This document shows, one piece after another, positions 1-12,800 of a stretch of DNA of 64,000 nucleotides. The position numbers and the translations under genes were made by a program. The stretch's first letter is position 1. Every line of letters starts with the position of its first letter. The notes below the pieces were generated by a model. It saw only the letters and a program-made list of their open reading frames with translations, ran no database searches and had not been told where the DNA came from. The stretch is from contig NW_006499435.1 in NCBI RefSeq assembly GCF_000471905.2, positions 6,152,001 to 6,216,000 of the forward strand, given 5' to 3'. Origin of the DNA: Amborella trichopoda (lineage: Eukaryota > Streptophyta > Magnoliopsida > Amborellales > Amborellaceae).

Positions 1-856
1 GTAATCTGAACTGGACAAACTAACCATGTTACAATATCCATTAATCCATGTAACCACATCATTTGCCATAATACTTCTCCCAAAAAGATTATCCTCCTTT
101 CTCATTCCAAATTCCCCATGAAACGGATTGGTAATCCACCCCAACTCTGCCCCCTGGGCGGGAGTTTTTATTTATTTATTTTAATGTTTTTTTAAGGTTT
201 TTTTTTTTGTTGGTCTTTTTTTCTTTTTGGGAGGGGCAGGTTGACAACCCATAAAAAGGTATCTTCAAGCATCTCTCACTCTACTAGGGAAAAAAAAAAA
301 ACCTGAAAAAGTTACTGCGCTTCTTTGCCACTCTTTGGACTTACCTTTTCTCGCATTGACAGTAAGTGAAGTTGACAACAATTTTTAACCTTCAGCTACC
401 CATAAGTATATTATACTCTTCTCCTACAGTTCTTACGAAGGTATTGAGAACTAAAGAAACCCCAAATATTGCCCTAGATGACAATCAGCGCAGCAGTAAA
501 TGGTCGATCATCTTCTCCAAGACCCCGTGGGCATCCTCTCACAGTCAAAACAGCCAATCAATCACTGTATATCAAATTCAATAACTAGAAGGCTACTACA
601 TGTGGAGCCATCAGCTTCAAAGTGAAGATCATGAATACCAATTTTGGTGCCTAAATTTAAGTACAAGAACCAGGTCTTTCTAACTTCCACTTTGATGTAA
701 AACATTTACAGAACAGGTAGGACCATGGAACAGGAGACCCATAAATTTGTACCGACCAGAAGCTGTTTAGGCCATAATTTTACTGTCCTCTCATGATGCA
801 AAAAGCATTAAAGAAATAAACTCAGAAGTACCAAATAATACATTCAAAGAACAGAC
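1..856 (-). other. EAF1 intron 17 (partial), no further exon seen
   Basis: The minus strand here shows no EAF1-like peptide in any frame. It contains poly-T and poly-A runs near 180-235 and 289-301. Read as intron. Confidence 0.6.
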
Positions 857-3800
857 CTGTCCCCTACACGAGTGCCGCCCAATCAGTATAATTTTTTTGA
901 AGTGAGCCTTCAAAATATCTTCTTCCATTGGTCCCTGTAAACGCTGAAACAACTGTCTGGCACTTCCCTGTTTGAAGTACATCACAGAGGCAAACAGAAC
1001 AATTCATGAGTTATTGGCATAAGGCACAATGGTTAGTCGAAAGAAGAAAATAAGGAAACTCTAAGTCAGGCAGACTCCTGCCTTTGGAATGCCTGGTAAA
1101 GTAGAGGGATATGGTTCAGAAGAGCCTGAGTCTTCCCCACTGTCTGCACCATCCCCTGAATTTCTGTCCATAAGATTTTTGTGGCGCTCTTTGCATTCCT
1201 TAGGTTTCCGGAACACGCACTACAATTACAATCATTCATGCATATTTCAGACATTTCACTTAAACACTTCACTGTCCACAAGTACTTACAGGGACAAGAA
1301 ATAAATTAGGCTCTGGAAACAGTATACGCTAAATAACAGAATCTGAGTGCTAATACCACCTTGAATTGTAAGGTAGTGTTTATAGCATTGCTCACTAGCT
1401 CCCAGTTTGGCCCCATATCATGTACAAGGACAACAAGTGCCTGAGGATTATTACAAACCACAGATATATTAGGAACCTCGTTCACCACAAGTAATCTACA
1501 TACTTGTACAAAAAACATAACATTTCAATACAGCTCTCTAACCTGATCCTCAAAGGTAGACCATGGTGCTCCTGACCCTGGTTGTCCAGGAGGTAACTGC
1601 AGTAGAGAAGAATCAAAACAAGGAACTGAATATTACATAATCAAAATGCAGAAATAATGAGAAGATATCAAATGCTATTCAATATGCAAATTTTAAGCAC
1701 AAACATAAAAATTATTAATTAATTAATAAGTTAATGTTAAGAATGATGTGAACACAAATCTTAATTAAAGAAACACAAGAACATGGTACTCAATATGTAA
1801 CTGTTTAAGCTCTAAAGTAAAAAATATTCCTCCATTAACAAGTTAATAATGATATGAAATACAAATCTTTACTAAAGAAACACATAAACATGGAACTGTT
1901 TGCCATGCTTAAAGTTTTTAGGGTAAGTGTTTGCCACGCTTAAATAGGGATGAAATAACGCACAATCAGCTGCTTACTTCACATGGCTCCTCAGAAGAAG
2001 TTTGAGGTCTTTCTGTGAGGTGGTTGAGTGTCAAGTTTGACATTGATTTCATACGGTACACTTCCATTAGACAGGTGACATGATGAATTTGGCAATTCAA
2101 GAAAATGGTGTATTGGGTGAGCAGTGAACCATATTATCATTGCTATCAGTAATACCAGGGAAACAGGGCAGCGGAAGGCAAAAGCAAGCGAGAGTTCAGA
2201 GGCACATACTCAGTTTTCATTTATTCTAAGAGGAAGTTCAATTGTTTGGAAAGATGGGTATTTCCTCGGCCTTCTCAAACTGAGTGACATTTGCAGCCAA
2301 AAATGAAGTGCTGGTGAGGTTTTCGAAGGATAAATGGTTAGGAGCACAAAGCCTAGAGATTCCTTCCTAAAGGTATTTCTTCTTGTGTCACGTCAGGACA
2401 CAACAGTCTCAGAATGCTATAGAACTCTTGGTGGCAGCCAAGTAGGGTCCCCCCCACTTTAGGTGGAACCTCAATGACAAAGAGATCGCAAACATGGCCT
2501 CCCTGCTCCATAACCTTGAATCAGAACTAACTTCCAGGCTCAGACAGGGAGAAACTAATCCGTGAACACATCCTCGGGCTGTTTATAGGCTAGATCTTTC
2601 ACCTTGTTTACCCTGTGCCTCCCAAAGTACAGGCCTTCAACTGGCTGCTAACATCAAACAACGTCTTGACTCAGGACAGACTTCAAAGAAGGCGCCTTCC
2701 CCAACCAAACAAATCTCCCATGGGTAAGGATCATATTGATGAACCATTTGTTTCTCCACTGCAGGGTGGCCCACCAACTTGGTGTTTGATCCCAGACCTC
2801 TCTGGTTGGTCCTGGGCTACTCCAAGCTCAGTCGCATAACTTCTTCAATATTGCTTCTCTCCCCGTTTCCACTCCGCTGGTCTCATCTTGTGGCAAGCAT
2901 CCATTATTGCCACTGCCTGGACCATTTGGCTTGAGAGAAATGGAGGTGTAAGACAACATAGAAACATCAACTCCATCTCTGATCCATCAAATCCCTGGTT
3001 ATCTTTTGGGCATACAACTGAAACGAATTCAGCGCCTATTGATCATTGGACCTCGAGAGATGTTGGAATGACATCGCGAGGTCTAGACCACTAGAAATCT
3101 CAAGGTCATCCCATTGGTCCTTCTGGAGGCAGATGTCATCCAATTTAGAACCCCTAGGCTTTGCCGATGCCACCTGGCCAGAGGCACAAATGCTGCTTAC
3201 AAGCATTAAAATGCTTGACTCCTGTTAGGGCTCCTCTCCCCTCATGGAAGGAGTCTCCCACAACATCATAAACTGGGCCAAGAGACAAACTTAATGCCCA
3301 TGGAAATCGGAACCAATCTTTGATGAAATTTCCCAGTTATGCCAAAATCTTCATGACTACTTCAAGAACACTTTGACGGCAGTCAACACCCAAACAAGGG
3401 GCCATGAGCATATCCAACAACCTGTGGAATCCCCAGCCCCAGGTTCGTTTCCTAGAACTGCTAACGACAATCTCTTCATGATGCATGAATCTATAGCAAC
3501 ATTTTTGTAACCTGCCCACCACTGTTTTTTGACCCCAACATACCATAGGTTCTCCATTTTACCTAAAGTTAATATAATGTTACTTCATCAAAAGAAGAAG
3601 AAGAAGAAAACAAACAGTTTTATTAGAGACAGATGGTACAACAAAGACGATCATAAGAAGAAATTTCTGGAGTATATGGTGAGGGGCATGAGTAGGCAGG
3701 TTGAAACGAGGATGATGCACAAAGGGAAGAGTCCAAACTCAAGATAGGACATATATTTTACGAGACACTCAAATCTCGAGACTATGCTCATCACAGGCCA

Positions 3801-6800
3801 CATTTGTCATCTGATTGCAAATGGGATAGGCATGTATTATCTATCAGATGTTCACACAAGGAGTTGGTGGGAGCTTTCAAGATGGGGTTTCTAGACAGAA
3901 CTCAATAGTAGTGTGCTTATCTAGGATAGGAGCAAAAGATAAAAGCGGAAAAATAACAATCACTTCAGAACATTGAGTCTGGCTTATCAATATCTTCACC
4001 ATTTGTCACAGAGGAAATAGTAGGTCATTTAATCATGTTCCCCTCTGTACCTCCCTCCCTGAACTCTCCCTCTCTCTTGTCCCCAGGCCCTCTAGTCACT
4101 CTGTCTCAGCTCCCCCACTTATTGCGAGCCCTCTAATGTTTTTCAATCAGCAGCCACTCGGCAGATTCAAGTCTTTGTTGTAGAAGTCCTAATGCACTAT
4201 TTGCTTGGAGCACACCTCCATTTTTCATTTTTCTCAGAGAACCCTAACTGCCATATTCTCCGGACAAGATGTCCATGGGAAATGGAGTTCAAGTGATGGT
4301 GTTGGAGCCACCCTGCTACTTTCCAAACCATGGGCAACCACTATGGGAGATTTCTGAAACTTGATTGAAACTCCTTAAATCAGCTACCTCAAGGTACTGC
4401 TCTCTTTTTTTTTATACTGTTGACTGTTGAATTGAAAGAGAAGAAAAGTACAAGGGTCCAGAGAGAGCACCAACATACCGAGCCTCTCGGCAAAAAATAA
4501 GCTAACCTTGGTCAAGTAAGCCTATACAAAAAATGAGAGGGGCTTATAACATTGCCCGTTACAAAGATGTACAAAAAGGGAATAAGAGAAAGGTCCTTCA
4601 AGAGTTAAAGTCCTAAGGGGGAGGACCACAAAAATCACAGATGTACAAAAAGATAAGGCCGCAGTCATGAAAGCGTGGGTCCCGAGTTCTTCTAAGGGTC
4701 TGCGACCTGTGCGAGAGCTCCGTCCTTAGCCACATGGTCCGCCAGGCAATTTGATTCCCTCCAAATATGCGTCCATGAGATGGTTGTATCCCTGTAAAAG
4801 TGTGAAATCTCATCGTAAATAGATGCAAGATACCAAGGTGGTGTGGTGTGGCCGGCAGCCCAAGTAATAATATTCTAGGCGTCTCCTTCCACTAAAAGAG
4901 GTTGCCCCCACCCAGGGTCTAACATTTTGAGTCCCGTGAGAAGAGCCAAAGACTCGGCTAGTTGGGAGTCGGCATGGCCAATGTGCTTGGAGAAAGAAGT
5001 CAGGATGTTCCCATTGTGGTGTCTGAAAACCCCACCAATACCTGCCGGTCCGGGGTTCCCAAGGGAGCACCCATCGAAGTTGAACTTTATCAGACCGGCC
5101 AGTGGAGAAGACCAGCAGCCAGCTTGTGCAGCCCGACGAGGTTGGAAGAGGAGGACTTGTTCCCAACTAAGTTGGAAAGACGAAGTTGAAATAACTTTGA
5201 AGGCCTTGTGATTAGAGGCCCATAAGATAACCAGGATCTTAATCTTGTGAAAAAGGGCTGCGACTTCGCACCTGACTTCTCGAAAGACCCTTGAGTTCCT
5301 TTGCGTTCAGATTACCCAAATTGTGGCCGCTATGGATGCTTTCCATAAAGCCTGCCTGCCTTGGGCCAGGGAGGGTCCTCTGTGAATTTGATGAGGGCTG
5401 GACTGGAGGTTGGCATTACCCAGGACAATCTGAAAAGTCGTAGGAGTCTGCTCCAATGGTTTAATGTTATATTGGAGTGGATGAAGAGGTGAGGATTGTT
5501 CTCTTCTTTGCAGAGGAAAATGACGAAGAGGTTTGGGATAGGGATTCCCATGCGTTGGAGCTGGTCCACTATGAGAGCTTTTTCAGAACCCACAAGCCAA
5601 TTGAAAGCTTGAACTTTAAGTGGGGCTATCGAGGACCAAACCTTGGAAACCACAGAATTCGGACAGAGGGGTAAAGTTGGGGGTTCCAGGAGTCCATTGT
5701 AGAAGGACGCTACTGAAAAGGAACCTGAGGGAGAGGGAGTCCAAATGAGACTATCTGGTTTAGAGAGGACGAGGAATGTGGCATGCAAGAGGGGTGAAAG
5801 TGAGATAAATTCCAGGAGTTCAGCATCTGAGAGAGGGCGTCTGAAGGACGAATTCCAAGCTCTAGAACTGCCTGCAACTGGGATCTCTTATGCAATCGAG
5901 GAGGAAGTATTGGTGGCCAGAGAGAACAGATAAGGAAACCTATTCCTGAGAGGGGTGTGTCCCAACCAGAGATCAGACCAGAAGCGGATTCTAAGGCCTT
6001 CCCTTAGATGGAAGCAAATGTTTTGCTTGAAGATAGTGCGGGCAGACAGGAAAGATTTTGGCGTACTCAAAGCATCTGAGGAAAAGGCTTAGGCACTCAA
6101 TTTCCTCTGGGATGGCGTCAACAAACACTATAGTGTCATCGGTGTATGGATACCGTGGGACCTTTGATGCTGCTTTTGAACCCAGAGAGGAGGCCCGAGT
6201 GGTACATACGAGAAATAGATTGACTGAATACCTCTGCTGCAATAACGAACAAGAATGGAGAAAGAGGGTCCCCTTGCTAGAGACCCCTAGAAGAGGGAAA
6301 GAAGCCCCTGAAGGCCTCATAAATCAACACTAAGAAATATGGATGAGAGTAGCAACCCCGCATCCAATTTCTCCAACGTTCCCCAAACCCCATATTTGAG
6401 CAGGCATTAAATGACAGCTGGCTTAATCAGTCAACAGGAGGGCTAACCAAATCACATAAGGACCTAGACCTAATGATGATTACCGACAAGGTCCTCATGG
6501 ACGATAAAATTTTGCAAGCTAGAACATTTAATGTCACCATCAATCCCAAGAATCACCAGGTCTTGATGATGACACATTAACCCCTACAGCTTCTCAAGAT
6601 CTTCCCCTGGATATCTCAAGGACTGCAGAGGGACAAATGGTGCACTCCAATGTCATGTCAACTCTCCTTGTTAAGGAAACATTTAGTGCACCAGTAATCA
6701 CTACCATCAACCTGCGTACATCAAAGGAACCAATGCCATGTGTTAAGGAAACATTAAATGACCAAGCTACAAATTTTGACAAGTTTCACCTCTAGCCCAT

Positions 6801-9800
6801 TTCACTATTTGCACACTTTTTTGACACAACCCACCCCCCCCCCCATGCGAATAACAAAGGCGACGGTAGCAACCGCGGCTTTTGGGTACCAAATATGCCT
6901 GGAAATAGGAGCACGGTCGAGCCCCCATTCATCCGGGCTCAAAAACAGTGAAACCCCCATTTTTCCAAGGATTGGGGTTCACCCAATAGAAGCATGGAAC
7001 ACGTAGGATTTTTTGGCTCCAAACTACCGTGAAGCGCAAAATAAAGCCCTTATTTTGAAAAGCACCTAGATGGCCCCGGATTAGCTCCAAAAAAGAAAAG
7101 TTGATACTACTCCCCTAAAAAACATCACAAAATTTCAACTCAATTCGATGTTGAAACTGAGAAATAGGAAGGTCGACATAAGGGGACCGTGCACCACATG
7201 TGTATGGATATGGAACGCACAAATCCCTGAAAACCCCTAGAATTTTATCACTGATGCTTCTGGACCATCACAGATAGACTTGGGAGTTCCCAAAACTCGT
7301 CACCACCCAAATTTCATCTCAATTGGACACCCATAAACCTGACTTTCCAAAAATGGGGTGTATGCCATATTATTCCAACATTGCAGTCCAACAACATTGC
7401 CAAAATGGCAAATTTCTGCAACCATTCCCCAAATTTGGGCAGACTTGATGACACTATATCTTCTGATCGGCTAGGTGGATCAGAATGAAATTCAGATATG
7501 TTGTGCTCCTCACAGAGCACTTTCATTTAGTACATGCCTCACACGTGATGAAGGCCAAAGCAAAAGAAATCTTAAAGAGAAGATTGCAAGTTTTTATGGT
7601 TATGCAAAATACAGTCCATGCAACCTCTCTCCACTTTTTCTGCCATATCTCATCATCCGACCATCAGCTCAAGTTCAAAACACGTGTATTTCAATCGTGA
7701 GTCTTCCAAATGGTATATGAAAAGTCAGAATTGGGTTTCGGATTGAGTGTGCTTGCAAGGTGGCCAAACTTTATGTTATGCAGAATTTTGGGTTTCAGCA
7801 ACTTACCGAAGCCATATCTCAGACGATAGGAGGGATTGTTCTGCACTTTTTAGTGCAAAACGACCGTGGTGGGACCCTCTTAGATTTTCCGATCGACAAA
7901 TCGCCAATAAACCTAGTATTTTGCTAGGATCGATCAAGAAACTTTATGGAGAGTTGCATGAAAGCCCCAAAACTAAAACAAATGAAAACTCCATCAAATC
8001 ATTGGGGTTTCATGAAAAATCTACACCAAAATGAGCATAGCGATGTGATCTTCATTTTCCCGGTGACAATTAACCTGTTTTGGCTCCAAAAAACTCAAAA
8101 AACAAGACCCCATGCCATTTGGTTAGGAAGAGGCCCTTTTTGAGGGACCTATGTGTCATTTTTAGACATTGTCCATGTCCATTTTGGTCTTTTTTCCTTT
8201 TCCCCGAATTTACTTGTAATTTTTCCTTTTTTTTTCTTTTCACCCAATCCCCTCAATTTTTGAGGAGCCACCCACGTTTGGACAGAGACTCTATACAAAC
8301 CCACCCCCCACCCCATGAGAGATTATTTTTACATGCTTGTAAGAGAGAGACGCTACTATCCTTTTGTGAGGAGAATGAAAACTTTGTGCAAAAGAGTGAT
8401 CCTACCCTTTTAAACCCTAACCACCCATTAACCACACTTTAACCTACACTTAACAAAGGCTTCCTCACCTAAGCCGAACCACTCTTCCAAACCCTAGATC
8501 CTTTTGTGCATATTTGAAATATAGAGGCTCTACTACCTTTTGTAAGGAGAGAGAACTTTGTGCAAATATTGATCATACCCTTCCCCAAACCCTAACCACA
8601 CATTGACCAAACCCTATCCTACCTTACTCATCCTAACCTAAGCCAAATCCACCTTGGTTAAGTCTCTACACTTAACCAAGGCTTCCTACCCTAGCCAAAC
8701 CACCTTCCAAACCACCCTTCCAAACCCAAGCTAAACCACCCTTCCAACCCTAACCCAAGCTAACCCACTTTCAACCTTAACCCTAACCAAAGCTCCCATA
8801 CCTTAACCAACCCTTAACCAAAGCCCACGTGAGCCCACCTAGCCAAGCTCACTTGAACCCACTATCCAAGACCTCCTAGGCCCACAATCCAAGCCCACCT
8901 AGGCTCACTTTCCAAGCCCATCTAGGCCCACTAACCAAAGCCCATCCAAGCCCATCTATAAAAGCACATTTCTACTTAGACCCACTTCTACTTAACCAAA
9001 CCTAGACCTAGCTTAGGTCCACCGAAACCAAAATCCAATGAACATTTAGGAACACATATCGCAACCCATGTGAGCGCAACTCCTAAATTGAGTGAGTCAA
9101 AAGTGCAAGGCAATGAGATTCAAACGACGCTCCAAGCTTGCAATAGCAAAGGCGTAGGTCCGTCTTCCCTCCCCTAGCAGTGTTTGGCTCACAAGGCTCA
9201 CCTAGGGAGAACTAGAGGTGTTTGGCTCACAAGGCTCACCTCGGGGTGTTTGGCTCACACGCCTCACCATCTTGGGAGATATTTTTGTGACTAGGTGCAC
9301 TCACGCCCCACCGGCCGACGAGCATTAGAAGGGGTTCCACAGCGTCAAAAGCTGAGATCTAAGAGGGCTACGACCCGGCACGTCCGAACCCATTTTTCTT
9401 CATTTTTGATGTAACTCTTTGTCCTTGTACTTGTTTACCTTGATTAATTGTTGGTTTGCCATTTGCAAAGGGGCCAGCCGACCAATTGGCGACTCCACTG
9501 GGGACGTGCCACCTTGTTGTTGGTCTCACGTGTTTGCACTCTTGTCGCACTCACTCTACGAGTTGCGCCCACACACTCGCGACGTAATCCGCTTATCCGT
9601 CGAATATCCGGGTCGAGGATTTCATAATCCCCATTCCCAAACATTTTGTTTGGGTCGACCGGGTTCCTAAGAAACCCCGTCACCCATGTCTTTCTAGCGC
9701 TCGGTGGTTTGGCCAACAGCACCGGGGCCTTTGCCTTCTCTAAACCCGAGGGTGGCTCAAAAGCCACCCCATGTGTCTTAGTTCATGGAGGGTGGCCCAC

Positions 9801-12800
9801 AGGCCACCCTTCTCTCCATGGTTGATGGGACTGGCGACTGCCCCCATCAAATTGTTGGGGCCAGAGGCCAAATGCTAGGACCGCTGACTTAAATACCGAC
9901 CCCCATATTGGTAAGGGTGGCTCTAATGCCACCCCCACTGTCCCCCGTGTTAGGGATGATGTTGTTGCATATGCTGAAAATCCAAAGGAAATCAAAGAAG
10001 CTAGCGATTGCTATAGGAGATACAGGGAATATCAAGATGGAGATTGGGTCATGATGCTCCTTAAAAAAGAAAGGTTTCCAGCTGGTACTTATTATAAATT
10101 GACGAATAAAGTAAGCCCATGCAAAATACTACATAAATTTAGAAAAATGCTCATGAAATTGAGCTTCCCCAAGACCTAGATATATCTCCCATATTTAACG
10201 TGGCAGATCTTTATAGTTATGGTGGTAAAGTGGAGCCCGAAATGGAGTTCATTAAAGGAGATTTTCATGGGCAAATTCTGAGTAAATCAAAAGAGAAAAG
10301 TTAAGGGTGATTGAAGAAAGGGAAATTAAAACTCGAGTTGGCACTTGCTGTCGATACCTTGTCAACTGAGAGGGGAAACCTGATTCTCAAAACTCATAGA
10401 TAAATGAAGAGAAGTTCATGGAGGTAGATGCCAAGAAGTGCCAAGCTGCAAAAAGGAGGACTCGCACGGAGGCGAGGTCCTTTTAAGGAGAGGAGAATGC
10501 CCCAAAAGAAAAAAAGAAAAAAAGGTTGGGTTGAAAACCCGAGATAGCAGCCCAACATTCCTATTCTATACTTCTCTTTTAAGGTGTTTATTCAGACAGA
10601 TTTAGAACTGTTATGACTTTTAGGGCTTTATTATTAACTAAACGATTATATTTTATATTATTTGGAACCTTTTGGGATTTACTTTTATGAGAGGCTAAAT
10701 TTGATATTCAGCAATCTTTTAACGTAAGTCAGGATTTTAGGATTGTGATTAGACCAAATGAATGGCTAGGGTTTCGTAGGAACTCTTAGGGTTTCTTTTG
10801 GGTGTTTAAAGTAATAGTTTCAAGGGAGAAAGGGACACTTTTGGTTTGAAGATCACATTGAGAGTAGGGCTCCCTTCTAGCTGCCCAACTGGTGCCTTTG
10901 ATCAGCTCAGCAGTGTAAAGTATTGTAGGTTCCACCCAAACCATAGAGACCCAATGTCATAGCTGAAAGTTGGCTAACTTTTTGTTTCTTGAATCTCTTC
11001 TTTAAACTTGATAAAGTGGTCTAAGCATATCCATATATGCCCCAGTTTTAGGATGCATCTCTTTTGGGACTCCTTGATTACAATGATTTAAAGTCCCACA
11101 ATACACATAAAGAGGAGCGATCAATACAAAAACCGAAAAAGGAAAAAAAACTAACATGTAGGCCGTGCAATCTAACATGAATTTCACATTAAAAAAAAAA
11201 GAGATAAAAGAACTCGCTAATAGCATGATACTTAAGAGAAAGAAATGAAGCCTAAAAGTATTGACAACTAAACTACTAAACTGAGAAAAAAACAACAAAA
11301 AGATAAAAAAAATAATTAATGTTAACTTAAAAAAAAAAAAAACAGGTCTAGAAGATAAATATGCATTTGATTCATAAAAAGAGTAGAATGGCAAAACCAC
11401 CGCTAAAAAAATAAAAAATAAAAAAATATATAAGAAAATAATTTGAAAACAATCCAACTGAATGCTGCTTAAATATATAACAATGCCAAAGGGAAAAGAA
11501 CTGTTACAGATCACAACTTATTATCCACAATGCCAAGCCTTAGGATGAGAGAAACGCTTGAACACACCTCATTATAAATGTCTGAAACATTCATAATTCC
11601 AAAAGTCCAAGCAACCATATTTAAGAATAAATAATTCTTCATAATAAATTATTTTTAAATGTAATACATTTAAATCCTCCACGCGTTGGAATATTAAAAC
11701 AAATAATCAAATAAATGAATATATGCTAGTAATTAACAGAAAACAACCCTGAGATTAGTAGAGAATCCCTAGAGCATTAAATAAAGATTTAGGGAAACAA
11801 ATAAGATTCTCTAAATCAGGCAACTCTAGCTGAAACTATGAACAAGAAACATCAGCCATGAAGTTTCAGTAGTACATACCTTAAGTGTTTTAGGTTTTCG
11901 GCTTCGATCCTGACTAGCAATCATTCTTATGAGCTTATTTGGATTGGACATATTGCTCATTTGAGAAGCAACTGGAGAAGGCATTGATGCTGTTGCTGGC
12001 GTCGTGGTTTCTGGAGATGTATCTTGTGATTGCTGAGCAAGTTTAGATTTCTTTGCAGCTCCGAGCACACCTTAAGAGCAGGTAAGTAGGATATCAGAAT
12101 CGGATCAAATTACGCAAAACTGCTAAAGAGTACAAACTAGTGTTTGAAGGTAATGAACAAGTTTCAATATGTACTTAACACTTACCACTGTTTACATTAG
12201 CTTCATATAGATGGCTTTCTGTCATCTTCTTTGAATGGTCCCGCTGAATCAAAATCAAAAGCAAACCACAAGTATACTGATCACTACAGAATAAGCTTTT
12301 TGACCATTCACTCATTGCTTCACCAAGCAAAAAGAAATGTAAATATACATCTGAAAGAGCTTCACATGGGTAAGAAAAGGAGCAGCAAATATTAAAACAG
12401 CAAAAATGAATGCAAAAAGGGACAATAAGGAAAGGTGATAAAGATAGTTATTCAAGGAAAAGGATGTGACTTGGTTATACTTTGAGCAAGCTGTGACCTC
12501 CACATAGATCCAGACTGAGTAAAAGATCACAAAAAGGGCTCGAGGAAAAGGCGCAAGTCCAAAACAAGGAGAAACAAGACCGAGGACTCAAGGAGTATGG
12601 GAATATGTTGAGGAGATGATGATTCAGATGACAGTATGACATATGAGGAGAGTAAAGGAATCTGATCACTAGTCATATTTTATGATTTTAGATTTGAGAA
12701 TTGGGTTACATTTATTTGACCATTTCTACATTTATTAATAAACTAAGTTCTATGGTTTCTTTTATCTATTGGAAGCACGCCAAGTGCATGTAACGCAATG

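Larger units (their letters stand above)
1597..11879 (-). other. EAF1 intron 13, 10.3 kb, repeat-filled
   Basis: Bounded by donor GTATGT (exon 13) and acceptor CTGCAG (exon 14). Contains a plus-strand LINE relic, a minus-strand LINE relic, a Tat/Ogre-type LTR with its primer-binding site, and a Gypsy integrase tail. I see nothing classifiable at 1597-2440, 3600-4400, 6340-6800 or 10540-11879. The 171-codon hydrophobic ORF at 11002-11514 is AT-rich antisense noise. Confidence 0.85.

Noticed and set aside
8390-9000. True telomere or chromosome end
   Set aside because: No uniform TTTAGGG/CCCTAAA array. The words are irregular and lie within a retroelement and a gene intron.
11002-11514. 171-codon hydrophobic ORF, possibly a membrane protein
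   Set aside because: Phe/Ile/Leu/Ser-rich translation of an A-rich plus strand. No known motif, and it lies inside EAF1 intron 13.
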